From positions 248,001 to 312,000 of the forward strand of contig NZ_CP066370.1 of assembly GCF_016406325.1 (NCBI RefSeq): a stretch of 64,000 bases of DNA, read 5' to 3'. Shown piece after piece: positions 18,469 through 28,466 of this stretch. The DNA is from Shewanella putrefaciens (GTDB taxonomy: Bacteria; Pseudomonadota; Gammaproteobacteria; Enterobacterales; Shewanellaceae). Position 1 is the first letter of the stretch; every line of letters starts with the position of its first letter. The translations under genes were made by a program, and so were the position numbers. The notes beneath the pieces are model-generated. The model made no database searches, was not told the DNA's origin, and worked only from the letters and a program-made list of their open reading frames with translations.

Positions 18469-18480
18469 ATGGGATAAAAT

Positions 18481-20397
18481 TTATACCTTAAACTTAGCCA
18501 CTAAAGTATCTAAACGATGGGCCAATTGGTTTAACGCTAAACTTGCCTGTGCCGCTGCTTGTGCGGTGTTGGCCGTACGTTGAGTAATATCATTGATTTC
18601 AGTGACGTTACGGTTGATATCCTCCACCACTGTGGATTGTTCTTCCGTTGCGGCGGCCACTTGGATATTCATATCGCTAATCAAGCCGATACGATCACTA
18701 ATCCCAACTAAAGATTGGCTTGCCTCATCAACGGCTACAACACCTTCGTGGGAGCGTGTGCGACTCTGTGCCATCGCATTAACGGCTCGGGTTGCTTCTG
18801 ATTGCAACTTGTCTATCATGCCTTGTACTTCATTGGTCGATGCCGCAGTACGTGATGCTAAGTTACGCACTTCATCGGCCACGACCGCAAAACCGCGTCC
18901 GGCTTCACCTGCACGTGCAGCTTCAATGGCTGCGTTGAGGGCTAACAAGTTAGTCTGCTCAGAGATAGCGCGGATCACATCTAAAATACCACCGATGGAT
19001 TTAGTGTGGGTCGCGAGGGACTCAATCACTTCACCCACTTGGCCAACGTCTTTCGATAATTGGTTAATGGTATCGCGAGCACGGGTTACCACCACTTGGC
19101 CGCTGCTGGCTTCGGTATCTGCATCTCTGGCGGCAACCGCAGCTTGGGCAGCATTGCTGGCGATTTCGTTAACAGTCGCCCCCATCTCATTAATAGCCGT
19201 TACCACCATCATGGTGCGATCTTTCTGTTCGTGGCTATCTTCTAAGGTTTGCTGCGCCTGATTCGAGACATCCTTCGCAGAGAAACCAAGCTGTTCGCTG
19301 GTTTGTGCTACTTCGATGACAGACTCCTGAATCTTGCTGATAAAGCTATTAAATCCTTTGGCAAGCTGCGCAATTTCATCTTCACCATTGACGGGTAAGC
19401 GTTGGCGTAAATCACCTTCACCTTCACCAATATCACGGAACATGGCGGCAACTTGGGCGATTGGGCGGCTGACCGATCCAGCTACTGCGATTGCAAGCAC
19501 AATAAAGCCAGCAGCAATGAGCAGAGTCCAGATTAAGATCTGATAAGCGGCGTCTGCTAATAGTGCGAAGACTTCTGCTTCAGGCACTTGTGCCACTAAA
19601 TACCAATCCATAGATGCGATATAACTACTGGCAACTAGCATATCTTTACCATTGACCTTGGTATTGATCAGATTGAAATCACCGCGATTTAATAAGGAGT
19701 TTGAACTCGCATCTTTATAAAGATTGTTTAGGGTGCTCTTACCTATTTGGTTGGTATCTGGGTGCAGTTTTACCTCACCTTTGGCATCAACAAGATAAAC
19801 AAAACCTGTCTTTTCAATCTTAAAAGATCCAAGCAAACGCACCATATCATCGAGGGATTTGGCTAGACCAACTAAACCACGACCATTAGGTTGTTGGTAG
19901 TTAATAAAGAGTTTTACCTCGCCATTTGCCTCTGTGAAGACGTTTAGCATACGTTCTTGGCCACTGTCTCGGTAACCAAAAAACCAACCGTCTTGTGCAG
20001 GAGTGAGTACGCGTAGAAACCCATCCTGAGTGTAATAAGCCGCCGTTTGTCTGTCGGCGTAGGAGGCTTGTGCCAGCTTATATTGGAGGGTGATGTCCTT
20101 TAACTGAGCAACGACTTGAGCTTCTTGCTCCTGAGGTCGATCGTTTTCTAGCCATTGAAGCAGCATGCGGCTGCTAGCGAGTTGTTCAGCGGCGTTCATT
20201 AAGCTGGAGATATCCAACTCAATTTTATTACGGATTTGCATCATTAAGCTGGGCATTTCTGACCCAAGCATACGTTGTTCTACGACACGCTTAGCACTGT
20301 TCTGGCTTAATACTCCAACGAGTATGGTCGACAGCAGTACTGCAAATGTCACGGTTAGCAGAATTTTCTGCTTAATAGTGAGGTTATTCAATATCAT
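18481..20397 (-). CDS. Methyl-accepting chemotaxis protein with dCache sensor
   Basis: 638 residues from ATG 20397. Membrane helix 1 (about 9-30), periplasmic double-Cache domain (about 35-270; [16 protein letters not shown] and [18 protein letters not shown] are typical dCache_1), helix 2 (about 277-300), HAMP ([14 protein letters not shown]). The cytoplasmic hairpin is the classic [20 protein letters not shown]. It ends in AKFKV without a methylation-enzyme tether. Ligand unknown; dCache_1 often binds amino acids or amines. No strong ribosome site is visible. Confidence 0.93.
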   Translation of the reverse strand: MILNNLTIKQKILLTVTFAVLLSTILVGVLSQNSAKRVVEQRMLGSEMPSLMMQIRNKIELDISSLMNAAEQLASSRMLLQWLENDRPQEQEAQVVAQLKDITLQYKLAQASYADRQTAAYYTQDGFLRVLTPAQDGWFFGYRDSGQERMLNVFTEANGEVKLFINYQQPNGRGLVGLAKSLDDMVRLLGSFKIEKTGFVYLVDAKGEVKLHPDTNQIGKSTLNNLYKDASSNSLLNRGDFNLINTKVNGKDMLVASSYIASMDWYLVAQVPEAEVFALLADAAYQILIWTLLIAAGFIVLAIAVAGSVSRPIAQVAAMFRDIGEGEGDLRQRLPVNGEDEIAQLAKGFNSFISKIQESVIEVAQTSEQLGFSAKDVSNQAQQTLEDSHEQKDRTMMVVTAINEMGATVNEIASNAAQAAVAARDADTEASSGQVVVTRARDTINQLSKDVGQVGEVIESLATHTKSIGGILDVIRAISEQTNLLALNAAIEAARAGEAGRGFAVVADEVRNLASRTAASTNEVQGMIDKLQSEATRAVNAMAQSRTRSHEGVVAVDEASQSLVGISDRIGLISDMNIQVAAATEEQSTVVEDINRNVTEINDITQRTANTAQAAAQASLALNQLAHRLDTLVAKFKV

Positions 20398-20690
20398 AAA
20401 TATCAATATGCCTGTGTTGGACGTTTTGAGATATCGGTCGACGCACTCTTGTACGACATTTATTATCGGACAGAAATGTTAAAAGTTAACCTTAGTCTGG
20501 GTCAGTTGCCGAATAAAACAGCGTATAGAACACTTATTTGACCTAACCTGTTGGTCTTGCGGTAGATCTAATTATGTAGAGTATAGACGGAAATGAAATG
20601 GTGATTTTTAACGCACTCTTTTTGTGCGGCAATTGTGGCCAATGTCGCGAGTTAGGGCAAGCAAAAAAAGTGAGTTGTTTGTGTTAAAGG
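20398..20690. other. Intergenic region upstream of the chemoreceptor
   Basis: About 290 bp between the chemoreceptor start and the terminator of the ETF-QO gene. No gene or recognised site was found. Confidence 0.45.
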
Positions 20691-20692
20691 TG

Positions 20693-20719
20693 AAAAAAAG
20701 GCGCCCTATCGAGCGCCTT
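20693..20719 (-). terminator. Terminator of the ETF-QO gene
   Basis: On the minus strand AAGGCGC pairs with GCGCCTT across an 8-nt loop and is followed by a run of T. It lies 24 bp past the stop. Confidence 0.85.
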
Positions 20720-20742
20720 CGTTTACATTTTTTGTTAATTTG

Positions 20743-22392
20743 TTACATATTCGGATAGTTGGGGCCGCCACCACCCTCAGGCGTAACCCAAGTGATGTTT
20801 TGGCTGGGATCTTTGATATCGCAGGTTTTGCAGTGAATGCAGTTTTGCGCATTGATCACAAACTTCGGCTGACCCGCCTCTTCGACAATTTCATATACGC
20901 CGGCAGGGCAGTAACGCTGTGCTGGCTCATTAAATTGGGTGAGGTTTATGCCCAGTGGAATGCTGCTGTCCTTTAGGCGTAAATGGCAGGGTTGATCTTC
21001 CTCATGGTAAGTGCTCGACAGATATACTGAGGAGAGTTTATCGAAACTGAGTTTGCCATCGGGTTTGGGATAATCAATCTTGCTGTAAGTGCTCACAGGT
21101 GCCATTTGCGCATAGTCAGGGTGTTCATCACGCAGTGTGATAGGGAACTTTCCACCAAACCAGTTTTGATCGATATAGTTAAAGGCGCCGCCTAAATAGG
21201 TGCCAAACTTGTGCATTGCAGGGCCAAAGTTGCGTGATTTATACAATTCTTCGTGCAGCCAGCTTTCTTCGAAGTGAGTTTGATAACAGTCAAGATCTTT
21301 ACCGCCCTCAACGCCTGCCATCATGGCTGTAGCTAAGGTTTCAGCGGCAACGATTCCACTCTTCATCGCAGTGTGAGTACCTTTGATTTTAGCGAAGTTC
21401 AAGGTGCCCGCATTGCAACCTATGATAAGGCCTCCGGGGAAGCTCATCTTAGGTAGCGAGTTTAAGCCGCCTTTAGTAATCGCGCGGGCGCCATAACTAA
21501 GGCGTTCGCCACCCGTTAAATACTTAGCAATCACAGGGTGGGTTTTATAGCGCTGGAATTCGTCAAATGGGCTCAGATGCGGATTTTTATAGTTCAAATC
21601 AATAATAAGGCCGACCGCAATTTGGTTATCTTCCATGTGATAAAGGAAGCCGCCACCCGATGCGCCTTCGGTTAATGGCCAGCCACCAGTGTGAACGACT
21701 TTGCCTTGCTCATGTTGCTCGGCGGGGACTTTCCAAATTTCTTTAAAGCCTAAGCCATAATGCTGAGGTGTTTTACCATTATCTAAATGGTATTTTTCGA
21801 TAAGTTGCTTGCCTAAGTGGCCACGGCAACCCTCAGAAAATACAGTATATTTAGCGTGCAACTCCATACCTGGCATGTAGCTATCTTTTGGCTCGCCGTC
21901 AGCGCCTATGCCCATATCGCCAATTAAAATGCCTTTAACGCTGTTATCTTCGTTAAATAACAATTCACTTGCAGCAAACCCTGGGAATATTTCGACACCG
22001 AGTTCTTCTGCGCGGCTAGCCAGCCAGCGGGACAGATTACCGACGCTGATAATAAAATTGCCGTCGTTGTGCATGGTTTTTGGCACAAAAGCATTAGGCA
22101 TGACTCGGCCGTCGGTGGCTGAGCTGAGCAGGTAGATTTCGTCGTGGGTGACAGCGGTTTTTATTGGGGCATCTTTTTCGCGCCAGTCGCTGAATAGCTC
22201 GTCGAGCACTTTTGTCTCGAACACTGCGCCTGATAGAATATGCGCGCCCACTTCTGAGCCTTTTTCGACCACGCAAACAGTGATTTCTTTACCTGAATCC
22301 TGTGATATTTGCATTAATCGACACGCAGTTGCCAAGCCAGCAGGCCCTGCACCGACAATAACAACATCGAATTCCATTGATTCGCGTTCCAT
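20743..22392 (-). CDS. etfQO: Electron transfer flavoprotein-ubiquinone oxidoreductase
   Basis: 549 residues. The N-terminal FAD-binding motif is DVVIVGAGPAGLATA. The C-terminus carries a 4Fe-4S ferredoxin-like domain with CPAGVYE and NCIHCKTCDIKDP. The enzyme is attached to the inner membrane and passes electrons from ETF, reduced by acyl-CoA dehydrogenases, to ubiquinone during fatty acid and amino acid breakdown. ATG 22392 has AGAGGTG upstream; an upstream in-frame start lacks this. Monocistronic, with etfAB elsewhere. A PsrA-like palindrome lies upstream, consistent with fatty-acid control. Confidence 0.96.
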   Translation of the reverse strand: MERESMEFDVVIVGAGPAGLATACRLMQISQDSGKEITVCVVEKGSEVGAHILSGAVFETKVLDELFSDWREKDAPIKTAVTHDEIYLLSSATDGRVMPNAFVPKTMHNDGNFIISVGNLSRWLASRAEELGVEIFPGFAASELLFNEDNSVKGILIGDMGIGADGEPKDSYMPGMELHAKYTVFSEGCRGHLGKQLIEKYHLDNGKTPQHYGLGFKEIWKVPAEQHEQGKVVHTGGWPLTEGASGGGFLYHMEDNQIAVGLIIDLNYKNPHLSPFDEFQRYKTHPVIAKYLTGGERLSYGARAITKGGLNSLPKMSFPGGLIIGCNAGTLNFAKIKGTHTAMKSGIVAAETLATAMMAGVEGGKDLDCYQTHFEESWLHEELYKSRNFGPAMHKFGTYLGGAFNYIDQNWFGGKFPITLRDEHPDYAQMAPVSTYSKIDYPKPDGKLSFDKLSSVYLSSTYHEEDQPCHLRLKDSSIPLGINLTQFNEPAQRYCPAGVYEIVEEAGQPKFVINAQNCIHCKTCDIKDPSQNITWVTPEGGGGPNYPNM

Positions 22393-22446
22393 CTGTTCAC
22401 CTCTTCCTTCACGTTTCCCCAATTTTTATTGGGTGTTGTAGTTTGT

Positions 22447-22458
22447 AAACGGGCGTTT
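22447..22458. promoter_or_regulatory. Possible PsrA-type operator
   Basis: AAAC-GGGC-GTTT, a short palindrome 55 bp upstream of the ETF-QO start. PsrA (TetR family) sites have the AAAC-N4-GTTT core and PsrA controls fatty acid degradation genes in Shewanella. Short match, so tentative. Confidence 0.4.
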
Positions 22459-22624
22459 TATTACTGATGTTCACCTTACCTTAAAAAGGGCTTAGGGCAC
22501 AGTGTATCAACCTGCTGTTTAGTCTAATTCAATACAAATCTTTGGGTGAGGACTGTCACAGATTATTCACGCTAGTTTGATCTAGGCCAATAAATACCTG
22601 TTTAGGGGTATAGCTAGGGACGAC

Positions 22625-22757
22625 TTTAGGCTTATAATCACCAGCGACGGTTCTCCGAGCTTGCCTACCTACGTCAATAGATATGGAGGTGTAGCCGTGG
22701 TAATAATGCCACCGGGGTGAGTAAAGAAATGCTCTCACCTCCCACACTTGGAAAGGT
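22625..22757 (+). ncRNA. Molybdenum cofactor (Moco) riboswitch
   Basis: The leader before moaA matches the E. coli moaA Moco-sensing RNA in its 3' half: GCCACCGGGGTGAG, then AAGAAATG, then CTCACCTCCC and TTGGAAAGG reaching the start codon. GGTGAG and CTCACC form a stem flanking AAGAAATG. The upstream part (TCCGAGC, GTAGCCGTGG, around 22655-22700) supplies the other helices. The ribosome site GGAAAGG lies at the 3' edge, so cofactor binding probably blocks moaA translation. The 5' limit is approximate. Confidence 0.88.
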
Positions 22758-22761
22758 GATC

Positions 22762-23742
22762 ATGTCTCAATTACAAGACAGCTTTGGTCGAAAATTTCAC
22801 TATTTACGGATGTCTGTTACAGACGTTTGTAACTTCAAATGCAGCTACTGTCTCCCAGATGGTTATCATCCTGATGGTAAAACAAAATTCTTATCTCTTA
22901 ATGAGATAGAAAACCTCGTGTCTGCATTTAGCCAAGTGGGTACTCAAAAAATCCGCATAACGGGCGGTGAGCCTACCCTACGTAAAGATTTTACCGACAT
23001 TATTCGTGTTGTGGCCGATAACCCGCGTATTCACACTGTTGCGACTACCACTAATGGGTATAGGCTCGAAAAGCATGCCAAAGAATGGTTCGATGCGGGC
23101 TTACGTCGTATTAATGTGTCCGTTGACAGCTTAGATCCCAAAATGTTTTACCAGATCACGGGCGAAAATAAATTCGATGAAGTGATGCGGGGGATTGATG
23201 CTGCTTTATCGGCAGGTTTCGAGCGAGTAAAAATTAATGCCGTACTGCTTAAAGGCTTAAACGATAAAGATTTACCGCGATTTTTACACTGGATTAAACA
23301 CACGCCAATTGACCTACGCTTTATCGAGCTGATGGAAACGGGTTTGGGTCGTGAGTATTTTCAGGCCCACCATTTAGCGGGGGCCGATATTAAGGCGCAA
23401 TTATTGGCCGATGGTTGGCAATTTGATACGCCAAGCGCCTCCGATGGTCCTGCGCAAAACTTTAGTCACTCGGATTATAAGGGGCGTATTGGCTTGATCA
23501 TGCCCTATGCCAATAATTTCTGCGCTACCTGTAATCGTTTACGCGTATCGGCAAAGGGGAAATTGCATTTATGCCTCTTTACCGAGTCCGGTGTCGATTT
23601 GCGTGATCTACTGCAGCATGCTGATCAGCAAGCGGAATTAATCGAACGCCTGCACGGCCAATTAGCCCAGAAGAAAGAAACCCATTACTTGCATCAAGGC
23701 ATCACTGGTGTCACTCAACATCTTGCCTCTATTGGTGGCTAG
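22762..23742 (+). CDS. moaA: GTP 3',8-cyclase MoaA
   Basis: 326 residues from ATG 22762. This start is fixed by the GGAAAGG of the riboswitch and by similarity; an earlier in-frame start at 22717 would lie within the RNA. It is a radical-SAM enzyme: the N-terminal 4Fe-4S cluster motif is CNFKCSYC, the second cluster is in CATCNRL...LHLC, and the C-terminal Gly-Gly (SIGG) is required for activity. It converts GTP to 3',8-cyclo-H2GTP, the first step of molybdopterin synthesis. First gene of moaACDE. Confidence 0.96.
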   Translation: MSQLQDSFGRKFHYLRMSVTDVCNFKCSYCLPDGYHPDGKTKFLSLNEIENLVSAFSQVGTQKIRITGGEPTLRKDFTDIIRVVADNPRIHTVATTTNGYRLEKHAKEWFDAGLRRINVSVDSLDPKMFYQITGENKFDEVMRGIDAALSAGFERVKINAVLLKGLNDKDLPRFLHWIKHTPIDLRFIELMETGLGREYFQAHHLAGADIKAQLLADGWQFDTPSASDGPAQNFSHSDYKGRIGLIMPYANNFCATCNRLRVSAKGKLHLCLFTESGVDLRDLLQHADQQAELIERLHGQLAQKKETHYLHQGITGVTQHLASIGG

Positions 23743-23839
23743 ATCTGTATTTAGGTGTTTTGTCATCGCTAATGTAGCGCGAGTATAAGCCCAATTTTCC
23801 TTGCACTTTGTTTTGACCTCACATGAAAGGATCGCTCCA

Positions 23840-24316
23840 ATGAGCAATGTATTTACCCATATTAATGCCGATGGCAATGCCCATATGGTCGATGTGACCG
23901 AAAAGGCCGTCACTGAACGCGAAGCCCGCGCCGAAGCTTTTATTGAGATGGCGAGCACGACACTCGAGATGATCATGAGTGGCAGCCACCACAAAGGTGA
24001 TGTGTTTGCGACCGCGCGTATTGCGGGTATCCAAGCCGCAAAAAAAACCTCAGATCTTATCCCTTTATGCCATCCATTAATGCTCACTAAAGTGGAGGTC
24101 GATTTAGAGGCGCAGCCTGAACATAACCGTGTGCGCATCACTAGCCTGTGTAAATTATCCGGTAAAACGGGTGTAGAGATGGAAGCGTTAACTGCGGCTT
24201 CAGTGGCGGCGTTAACTATCTATGACATGTGCAAGGCCGTGCAAAAAGATATGGTGATCTCCCAAGTCCGTCTGTTGGAAAAGCGTGGCGGCAAGTCGGG
24301 ACATTTTAAGGTTTAG
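23840..24316 (+). CDS. moaC: Cyclic pyranopterin monophosphate synthase MoaC
   Basis: 158 residues, family-typical. The conserved motifs [13 protein letters not shown] and [12 protein letters not shown], and the KAVQKDM Lys/Asp region form the active site at the hexamer interface. It turns the MoaA product into cyclic pyranopterin monophosphate. ATG 23840 has AAAGGA upstream. It is 97 bp after moaA, with no terminator between. Confidence 0.96.
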   Translation: MSNVFTHINADGNAHMVDVTEKAVTEREARAEAFIEMASTTLEMIMSGSHHKGDVFATARIAGIQAAKKTSDLIPLCHPLMLTKVEVDLEAQPEHNRVRITSLCKLSGKTGVEMEALTAASVAALTIYDMCKAVQKDMVISQVRLLEKRGGKSGHFKV

Positions 24317-24339
24317 CGGATCAAAAATGAGAGAAGACT

Positions 24340-24591
24340 ATGATTAACGTGTTGTTTTTTGCTCAAGTTCGAGAATTATTGGGTACAGCTAAATTAAGTC
24401 TAGAGGCGAGCGAGCAGACACAAACTGCCGAAGCATTACGGGCAACGCTGGCGGCCACCGACGACAAATGGGCTAAAGTATTAACCTCTGACAAATTGCT
24501 GGTGGCGGTAAATCAGACCATTAGCCAATGGGATACACCGGTAAAGGATGGTGATGAAGTCGCCTTTTTCCCACCAGTTACAGGAGGTTAA
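24340..24591 (+). CDS. moaD: Molybdopterin synthase sulfur-carrier subunit MoaD
   Basis: 83 residues with a ubiquitin-like fold. The C-terminal FPPVTGG ends in the Gly-Gly that is adenylated by MoeB and converted to a thiocarboxylate. It delivers sulfur to MoaE. The gene is separated from moaE by a single base. Confidence 0.95.
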   Translation: MINVLFFAQVRELLGTAKLSLEASEQTQTAEALRATLAATDDKWAKVLTSDKLLVAVNQTISQWDTPVKDGDEVAFFPPVTGG

Positions 24592-24592
24592 T

Positions 24593-25054
24593 ATGCGTTT
24601 ACTACCCGCAGTTCGAGTGCAAGAGGTCGATTTTAGTGTTTCTGACGAATATCGCCAACTCGCCCAAGATGATAGCGATGGTGCCGTAGTCACTTTCGTC
24701 GGTAAAGTGCGTGATTTTAACGATGGCGCCGCGGTGACTGACTTAACCTTAGAGCATTACCCTGGCATGACAGAAGCTGTACTCGAACAAATTGTTGCCG
24801 AAGCGCGTAGCCGTTGGCCGTTGAATCGGGTTACTGTTATCCACCGTGTCGGTACTATGTCGCTGGGCGAGCAAATTGTATTTATCGGCGTGACGAGTGC
24901 CCATCGTAAGGCCGCTTTTGCTGCCTGTGAATTCTTAATCGACTTTTTAAAAACCAAAGCACCCTTCTGGAAATTAGAAGCGGGCGAGCAAGGTAAAAGT
25001 TGGGTTGAGGCGAAAGATGCCGATGAGCAGGCGGCTAAATTGTGGCAAGCATAA
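24593..25054 (+). CDS. moaE: Molybdopterin synthase catalytic subunit MoaE
   Basis: 153 residues. Conserved segments are GAVVTFVGKVRDFN, LTLEHYPGMTE, VIHRVG and the Lys-rich KTKAPFWKLE, which contains the catalytic Lys. With MoaD it places two sulfurs on cyclic pyranopterin to make molybdopterin. ATG 24593 begins right after the moaD stop, with ribosome site AGGAGG inside moaD, so the two are translationally coupled. Confidence 0.96.
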   Translation: MRLLPAVRVQEVDFSVSDEYRQLAQDDSDGAVVTFVGKVRDFNDGAAVTDLTLEHYPGMTEAVLEQIVAEARSRWPLNRVTVIHRVGTMSLGEQIVFIGVTSAHRKAAFAACEFLIDFLKTKAPFWKLEAGEQGKSWVEAKDADEQAAKLWQA

Positions 25055-25110
25055 AAGCTGGCGACAAACAGGCGTATATTGCTAACACAAATTAATGGAA
25101 GATTGACAAC

Positions 25111-25923
25111 ATGGTGGGTTTAACTCGTTTTTTTAACTCAGTTTTTTTATCTGTTTGTTGTTTATTATCTACTTTATCTTTGAGCATCCAAGCGGCGACG
25201 AATACCAGTACCGCATCGGTTCCCGCGATTGCCGCTGCCTCTGATTTACGTTTTGCCCTAGATGAGATTAGCCAAAAATTCACCCATGAAACGGGGTTGA
25301 AAGTTAACATTTCCTATGGGTCATCGGGTAATTTTGCCACTCAAATTCAAAATGGTGCGCCCTTTGAACTATTTTTATCTGCGGATGAAAAATATATTCA
25401 GCAATTGCACAGTGCCGGTATCGCCCGCGATGCTGGTGTGCTTTATGCCCAAGGGCAACTCGCGATTGTTGTACCGAAAGCGGGGAGTTTGTCCGTTGAC
25501 CCTGAACTTAAGGGGCTCGCTGAAGCACTCGCTGCAGGAAAAATTACCCGTTTTGCTATTGCTAATCCTGATCACGCTCCCTATGGCGAAAAGGCCAAAG
25601 AAGCATTGCAGTTTGTGCAGTTGTGGGATGCGATTCAACCTAAATTGATCCTTGGGGAAAATGTGTCCCAAGCCGGGCAGTTTGCGATAAGTGGTTCAAC
25701 TCAGGGGGGAATTATTGCACTGTCTTTAGCTATGTCACCCACGTTTTCTAAACTGAGTGATTACGCCATAGTGCCAGCAAAAATGCATACTCCGCTGTTT
25801 CAGCGTATGGCATTAATGACCAAGGCGGGTGAAACAGCCCAGCATTTTTATGATTATTTAAGAGCCAATAGCGCTCGTCGTATTTTGGCCGATTATGGTT
25901 TTTCATTACCAGAGCAACCATGA
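25111..25923 (+). CDS. modA: Molybdate ABC transporter periplasmic binding protein ModA
   Basis: 270 residues with an N-terminal signal peptide (hydrophobic 9-24, cleavage near IQA). ModA motifs: AAASDLRFALDEI, YGSSGNFATQI, FELFLSADEKY, and NPDHAPYGEKAKEAL. It captures molybdate or tungstate in the periplasm for ModBC. It starts 56 bp after moaE, making moa and mod genes likely one molybdenum operon. Its stop overlaps the modB start (ATGA). Confidence 0.95.
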   Translation: MVGLTRFFNSVFLSVCCLLSTLSLSIQAATNTSTASVPAIAAASDLRFALDEISQKFTHETGLKVNISYGSSGNFATQIQNGAPFELFLSADEKYIQQLHSAGIARDAGVLYAQGQLAIVVPKAGSLSVDPELKGLAEALAAGKITRFAIANPDHAPYGEKAKEALQFVQLWDAIQPKLILGENVSQAGQFAISGSTQGGIIALSLAMSPTFSKLSDYAIVPAKMHTPLFQRMALMTKAGETAQHFYDYLRANSARRILADYGFSLPEQP

Positions 25924-26603
25924 TGGATTGGCAGGCACTTTGGTTATCGGTCAAGCTGAGTGGCATCACTGTTTTAGTGCTTATCCCCTTAGCTATTCTC
26001 GCCGGACGGGCATTAGCCTATCGCCAATTTGTCGGCAAATCCTGGGTTGAAGCACTGATCATGGTGCCCTTGGTATTACCGCCAACAGTGATTGGCTATT
26101 ACTTGTTGGTGGGGCTGGGGAGTCAAAGTTGGCTCGGACAATGGATTGAACAAGTCATTGGTCAGCAACTCGTGTTTCACTTTTCTGGTTTGGTTATCGC
26201 CTCCGTTTTAGTCAATATTCCCTTTGCCGTGCAGCCGATACAACGCGCCTTTGAAACTGTACCTAATGATGTTCGCGATGCAGCCGCTTGTTGCGGCATG
26301 AGTCGACTTAAAATTTTACTTAAAATTGAACTGCCTATGGTATGGCCGGGTGTGTTAACGGCCTTAGTGCTGTGTTTCTCCCATGTGCTCGGCGAGTTTG
26401 GCGTTGTGCTGATGATGGGCGGCAATATTGCTGGCGAGACTAAAACGATTTCGATTGCAATTTATGACAGTGTGCAATCATTCGATTTTAATGCAGCAGG
26501 CACTATGTCATTAGTCTTATTGCTGTTTGCCGTGACGGCCTTAGCACTCACGACCAGTCTATCGCGGCGTTTAGGAGGTCAGCGTGGCGCAAATCATCGC
26601 TGA
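25920..26603 (+). CDS. modB: Molybdate ABC transporter permease ModB
   Basis: 227 residues with about five membrane helices. The EAA loop (DAAACCGMSRLKILLKIELPMVWPG) and the GEFG motif are typical of ModB/CysT permeases. It forms the inner-membrane channel driven by ModC. It overlaps modA by 4 bp and modC by 20 bp, a tightly coupled operon. Confidence 0.95.
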   Translation: MMDWQALWLSVKLSGITVLVLIPLAILAGRALAYRQFVGKSWVEALIMVPLVLPPTVIGYYLLVGLGSQSWLGQWIEQVIGQQLVFHFSGLVIASVLVNIPFAVQPIQRAFETVPNDVRDAAACCGMSRLKILLKIELPMVWPGVLTALVLCFSHVLGEFGVVLMMGGNIAGETKTISIAIYDSVQSFDFNAAGTMSLVLLLFAVTALALTTSLSRRLGGQRGANHR

Positions 26604-27687
26604 TCTGCAGTGTCAGATCCAAAATCATAAACACATTAATCTGAGCGCTGATTTTCGCTGTAAAGCGGGCGAAGTGCTTGCTGTTGTCGGTCCCTCTGGC
26701 GGCGGAAAAACCACGCTACTGCGGATGATCGCTGGGTTGAATCATCCCGATACGGGACAAATCCACTTTGGCGATCGGCCTTGGTTTGATGATAAAGCGC
26801 GTATCGCCTTAAGCCCGCAGCAACGCCATATCGGTTATATGCCGCAGCATTTTGGCTTATTTCCGAATCTTACCGCCCTAGAAAACGTGGTGGCAGGGCT
26901 TGATCATATTCCCAAGGCGGAGCGCATACCGCGCGCGAAAGATTGGCTTGAGCGGGTTAATCTACAGGGATTACCCGATAGATTACCTGCACATTTATCG
27001 GGCGGCCAGCGCCAGCGCGTCGCCTTAGCAAGAGCGCTTGCCCGCGAACCGTCGGTTTTATTGTTGGATGAGCCTTTTTCTGCGGTGGACAGGGAAACCC
27101 GTGAGCGTTTATACCTTGAGCTTGCGCGCCTCAAAGAGCAGTTACTTTGCCCAGTGATTATGGTCACCCACGACTTAAATGAAGCCTTGCTGCTGGCTGA
27201 TTCGATGATTTTGATCAGCCAAGGCAAGATGCTGCAGCAGGGTGCACCTTTCGAGGTATTGTCGCGGCCACGAAATGAAGCTGTAGCTAGGCAGATGGGG
27301 CTAAGAAATATTTTTGATGGTGAAGTGGTATTTCAAGACAGCACTAAAAACCTCACTTGGCTTAAGTTTGGTGAGCAGTTAATTGCCTGCGATTATGGTA
27401 AAGATCGCCCAGTGGGAAGTCGAGTCCGTTGGGTTATCCCCAACCAAGGTATTCGTTTTAATTCGATATCCAAAGGACGTTTATGCCGCAGTTTTAATAA
27501 GTTAACTGTCACGATAGACGCTATGCTGGTGATGGGCGAATCTGTTCGGCTTATCTGCTATGTCGCCGGCACCCAATTACAAATTAACACCGAAGTCTCG
27601 CTGCATTTTGCCCAAAAGCTTGCCCTCACTAAGGGAATGCAAACCACAGTGGCACTCAAATCTGAACAAATTCATATTCTGGAATAG
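26584..27687 (+). CDS. modC: Molybdate ABC transporter ATPase ModC
   Basis: 367 residues starting at GTG 26584, preceded by AGGAGG within modB. Walker A is GPSGGGKTT, the signature is LSGGQRQR, Walker B is LLLDEPFSAVD and the switch His is in MVTHDLNEA. The C-terminal 130 residues form the TOBE/Mop domain that binds oxyanion. It energises molybdate import, completing moaACDE-modABC. Confidence 0.95.
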   Translation: MAQIIADLQCQIQNHKHINLSADFRCKAGEVLAVVGPSGGGKTTLLRMIAGLNHPDTGQIHFGDRPWFDDKARIALSPQQRHIGYMPQHFGLFPNLTALENVVAGLDHIPKAERIPRAKDWLERVNLQGLPDRLPAHLSGGQRQRVALARALAREPSVLLLDEPFSAVDRETRERLYLELARLKEQLLCPVIMVTHDLNEALLLADSMILISQGKMLQQGAPFEVLSRPRNEAVARQMGLRNIFDGEVVFQDSTKNLTWLKFGEQLIACDYGKDRPVGSRVRWVIPNQGIRFNSISKGRLCRSFNKLTVTIDAMLVMGESVRLICYVAGTQLQINTEVSLHFAQKLALTKGMQTTVALKSEQIHILE

Positions 27688-27903
27688 TCCCTTTCTAAGC
27701 GCAAAATGTTTTAGATGATCAAAGGTTAATCTTGTTTCCATCGGTGTTTTAGTCGCCATTAGGTAGACTATCCCTATTTTGCGGCTATCTTTGACGGATT
27801 TAATGCAGTGAGGGTGGAAGATAAGAGAGGGACAATATGGTCCATCGACTTCTAACTGATTGTCTCATAAGATACAAACTTAGCTGATTTATATGGAGGG
27901 GCC

Positions 27904-28425
27904 ATGAGACTATGGTTGCTAGGATTCATCTTGGTATCGGGGGCGGTCTCTGCTGCCCAGAGCTTGTATTCCATGTTGGGGAGTGGGCAGTATCAGCCAC
28001 CACTAAAAGTGATGCAGCAGATTGAAAAAGACTTTCCTGGCGTGATTGCCGAGTTTGAAATGGAAATGCAGGAAGGTGAGTTAGTCTATCAGTTTGAGTT
28101 GATTAACCCGTTGGCTAACGCGATTACTCATTTTGAATATCGTGCTCGAGATGGCAAGTTATTGAAACAAAAAGCAGGAAAGGTTAGCGCTGACGATTTA
28201 GGCGAAGTTGAAGCAACGCGCTTAATCACGAGCAAACACCAGACATTTTCAGGTTTAATTACCATGGCAATTAAAGATCATAAAGGTTTCTTAACTGATG
28301 CTAAATTGGATCATGATCTAGGCATTAGCTATTTAGAGCTTAAGTTGCTGGATGACACTGGTAAGTATAAATTGGCTTTTGATGTTGATAATTTACGTCA
28401 ATTACCTTTACTCAAGTGGGATTAA
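27904..28425 (+). CDS. PepSY-domain secreted protein
   Basis: 173 residues with a signal peptide (cleavage near AVSA, 17). Two PepSY-like alpha-beta units are visible (KVMQQIEKDFPGVIAEFEMEMQEGELVYQF... region at 38-90 and 100-165). PepSY proteins are periplasmic and often accompany two-component systems or inhibit proteases. Ribosome site GGAGGGG precedes ATG 27904. A response regulator follows 41 bp later, so it probably feeds or is regulated by that system. Confidence 0.8.
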   Translation: MRLWLLGFILVSGAVSAAQSLYSMLGSGQYQPPLKVMQQIEKDFPGVIAEFEMEMQEGELVYQFELINPLANAITHFEYRARDGKLLKQKAGKVSADDLGEVEATRLITSKHQTFSGLITMAIKDHKGFLTDAKLDHDLGISYLELKLLDDTGKYKLAFDVDNLRQLPLLKWD

Positions 28426-28466
28426 TGTCCGCAGCATCCGTGACGATTGGGGAGCGCAACATACAG

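Noticed and set aside
22556..22747. 63-codon minus-strand frame before moaA
   Set aside because: Lies antisense to the Moco riboswitch; the RNA explains the conservation.
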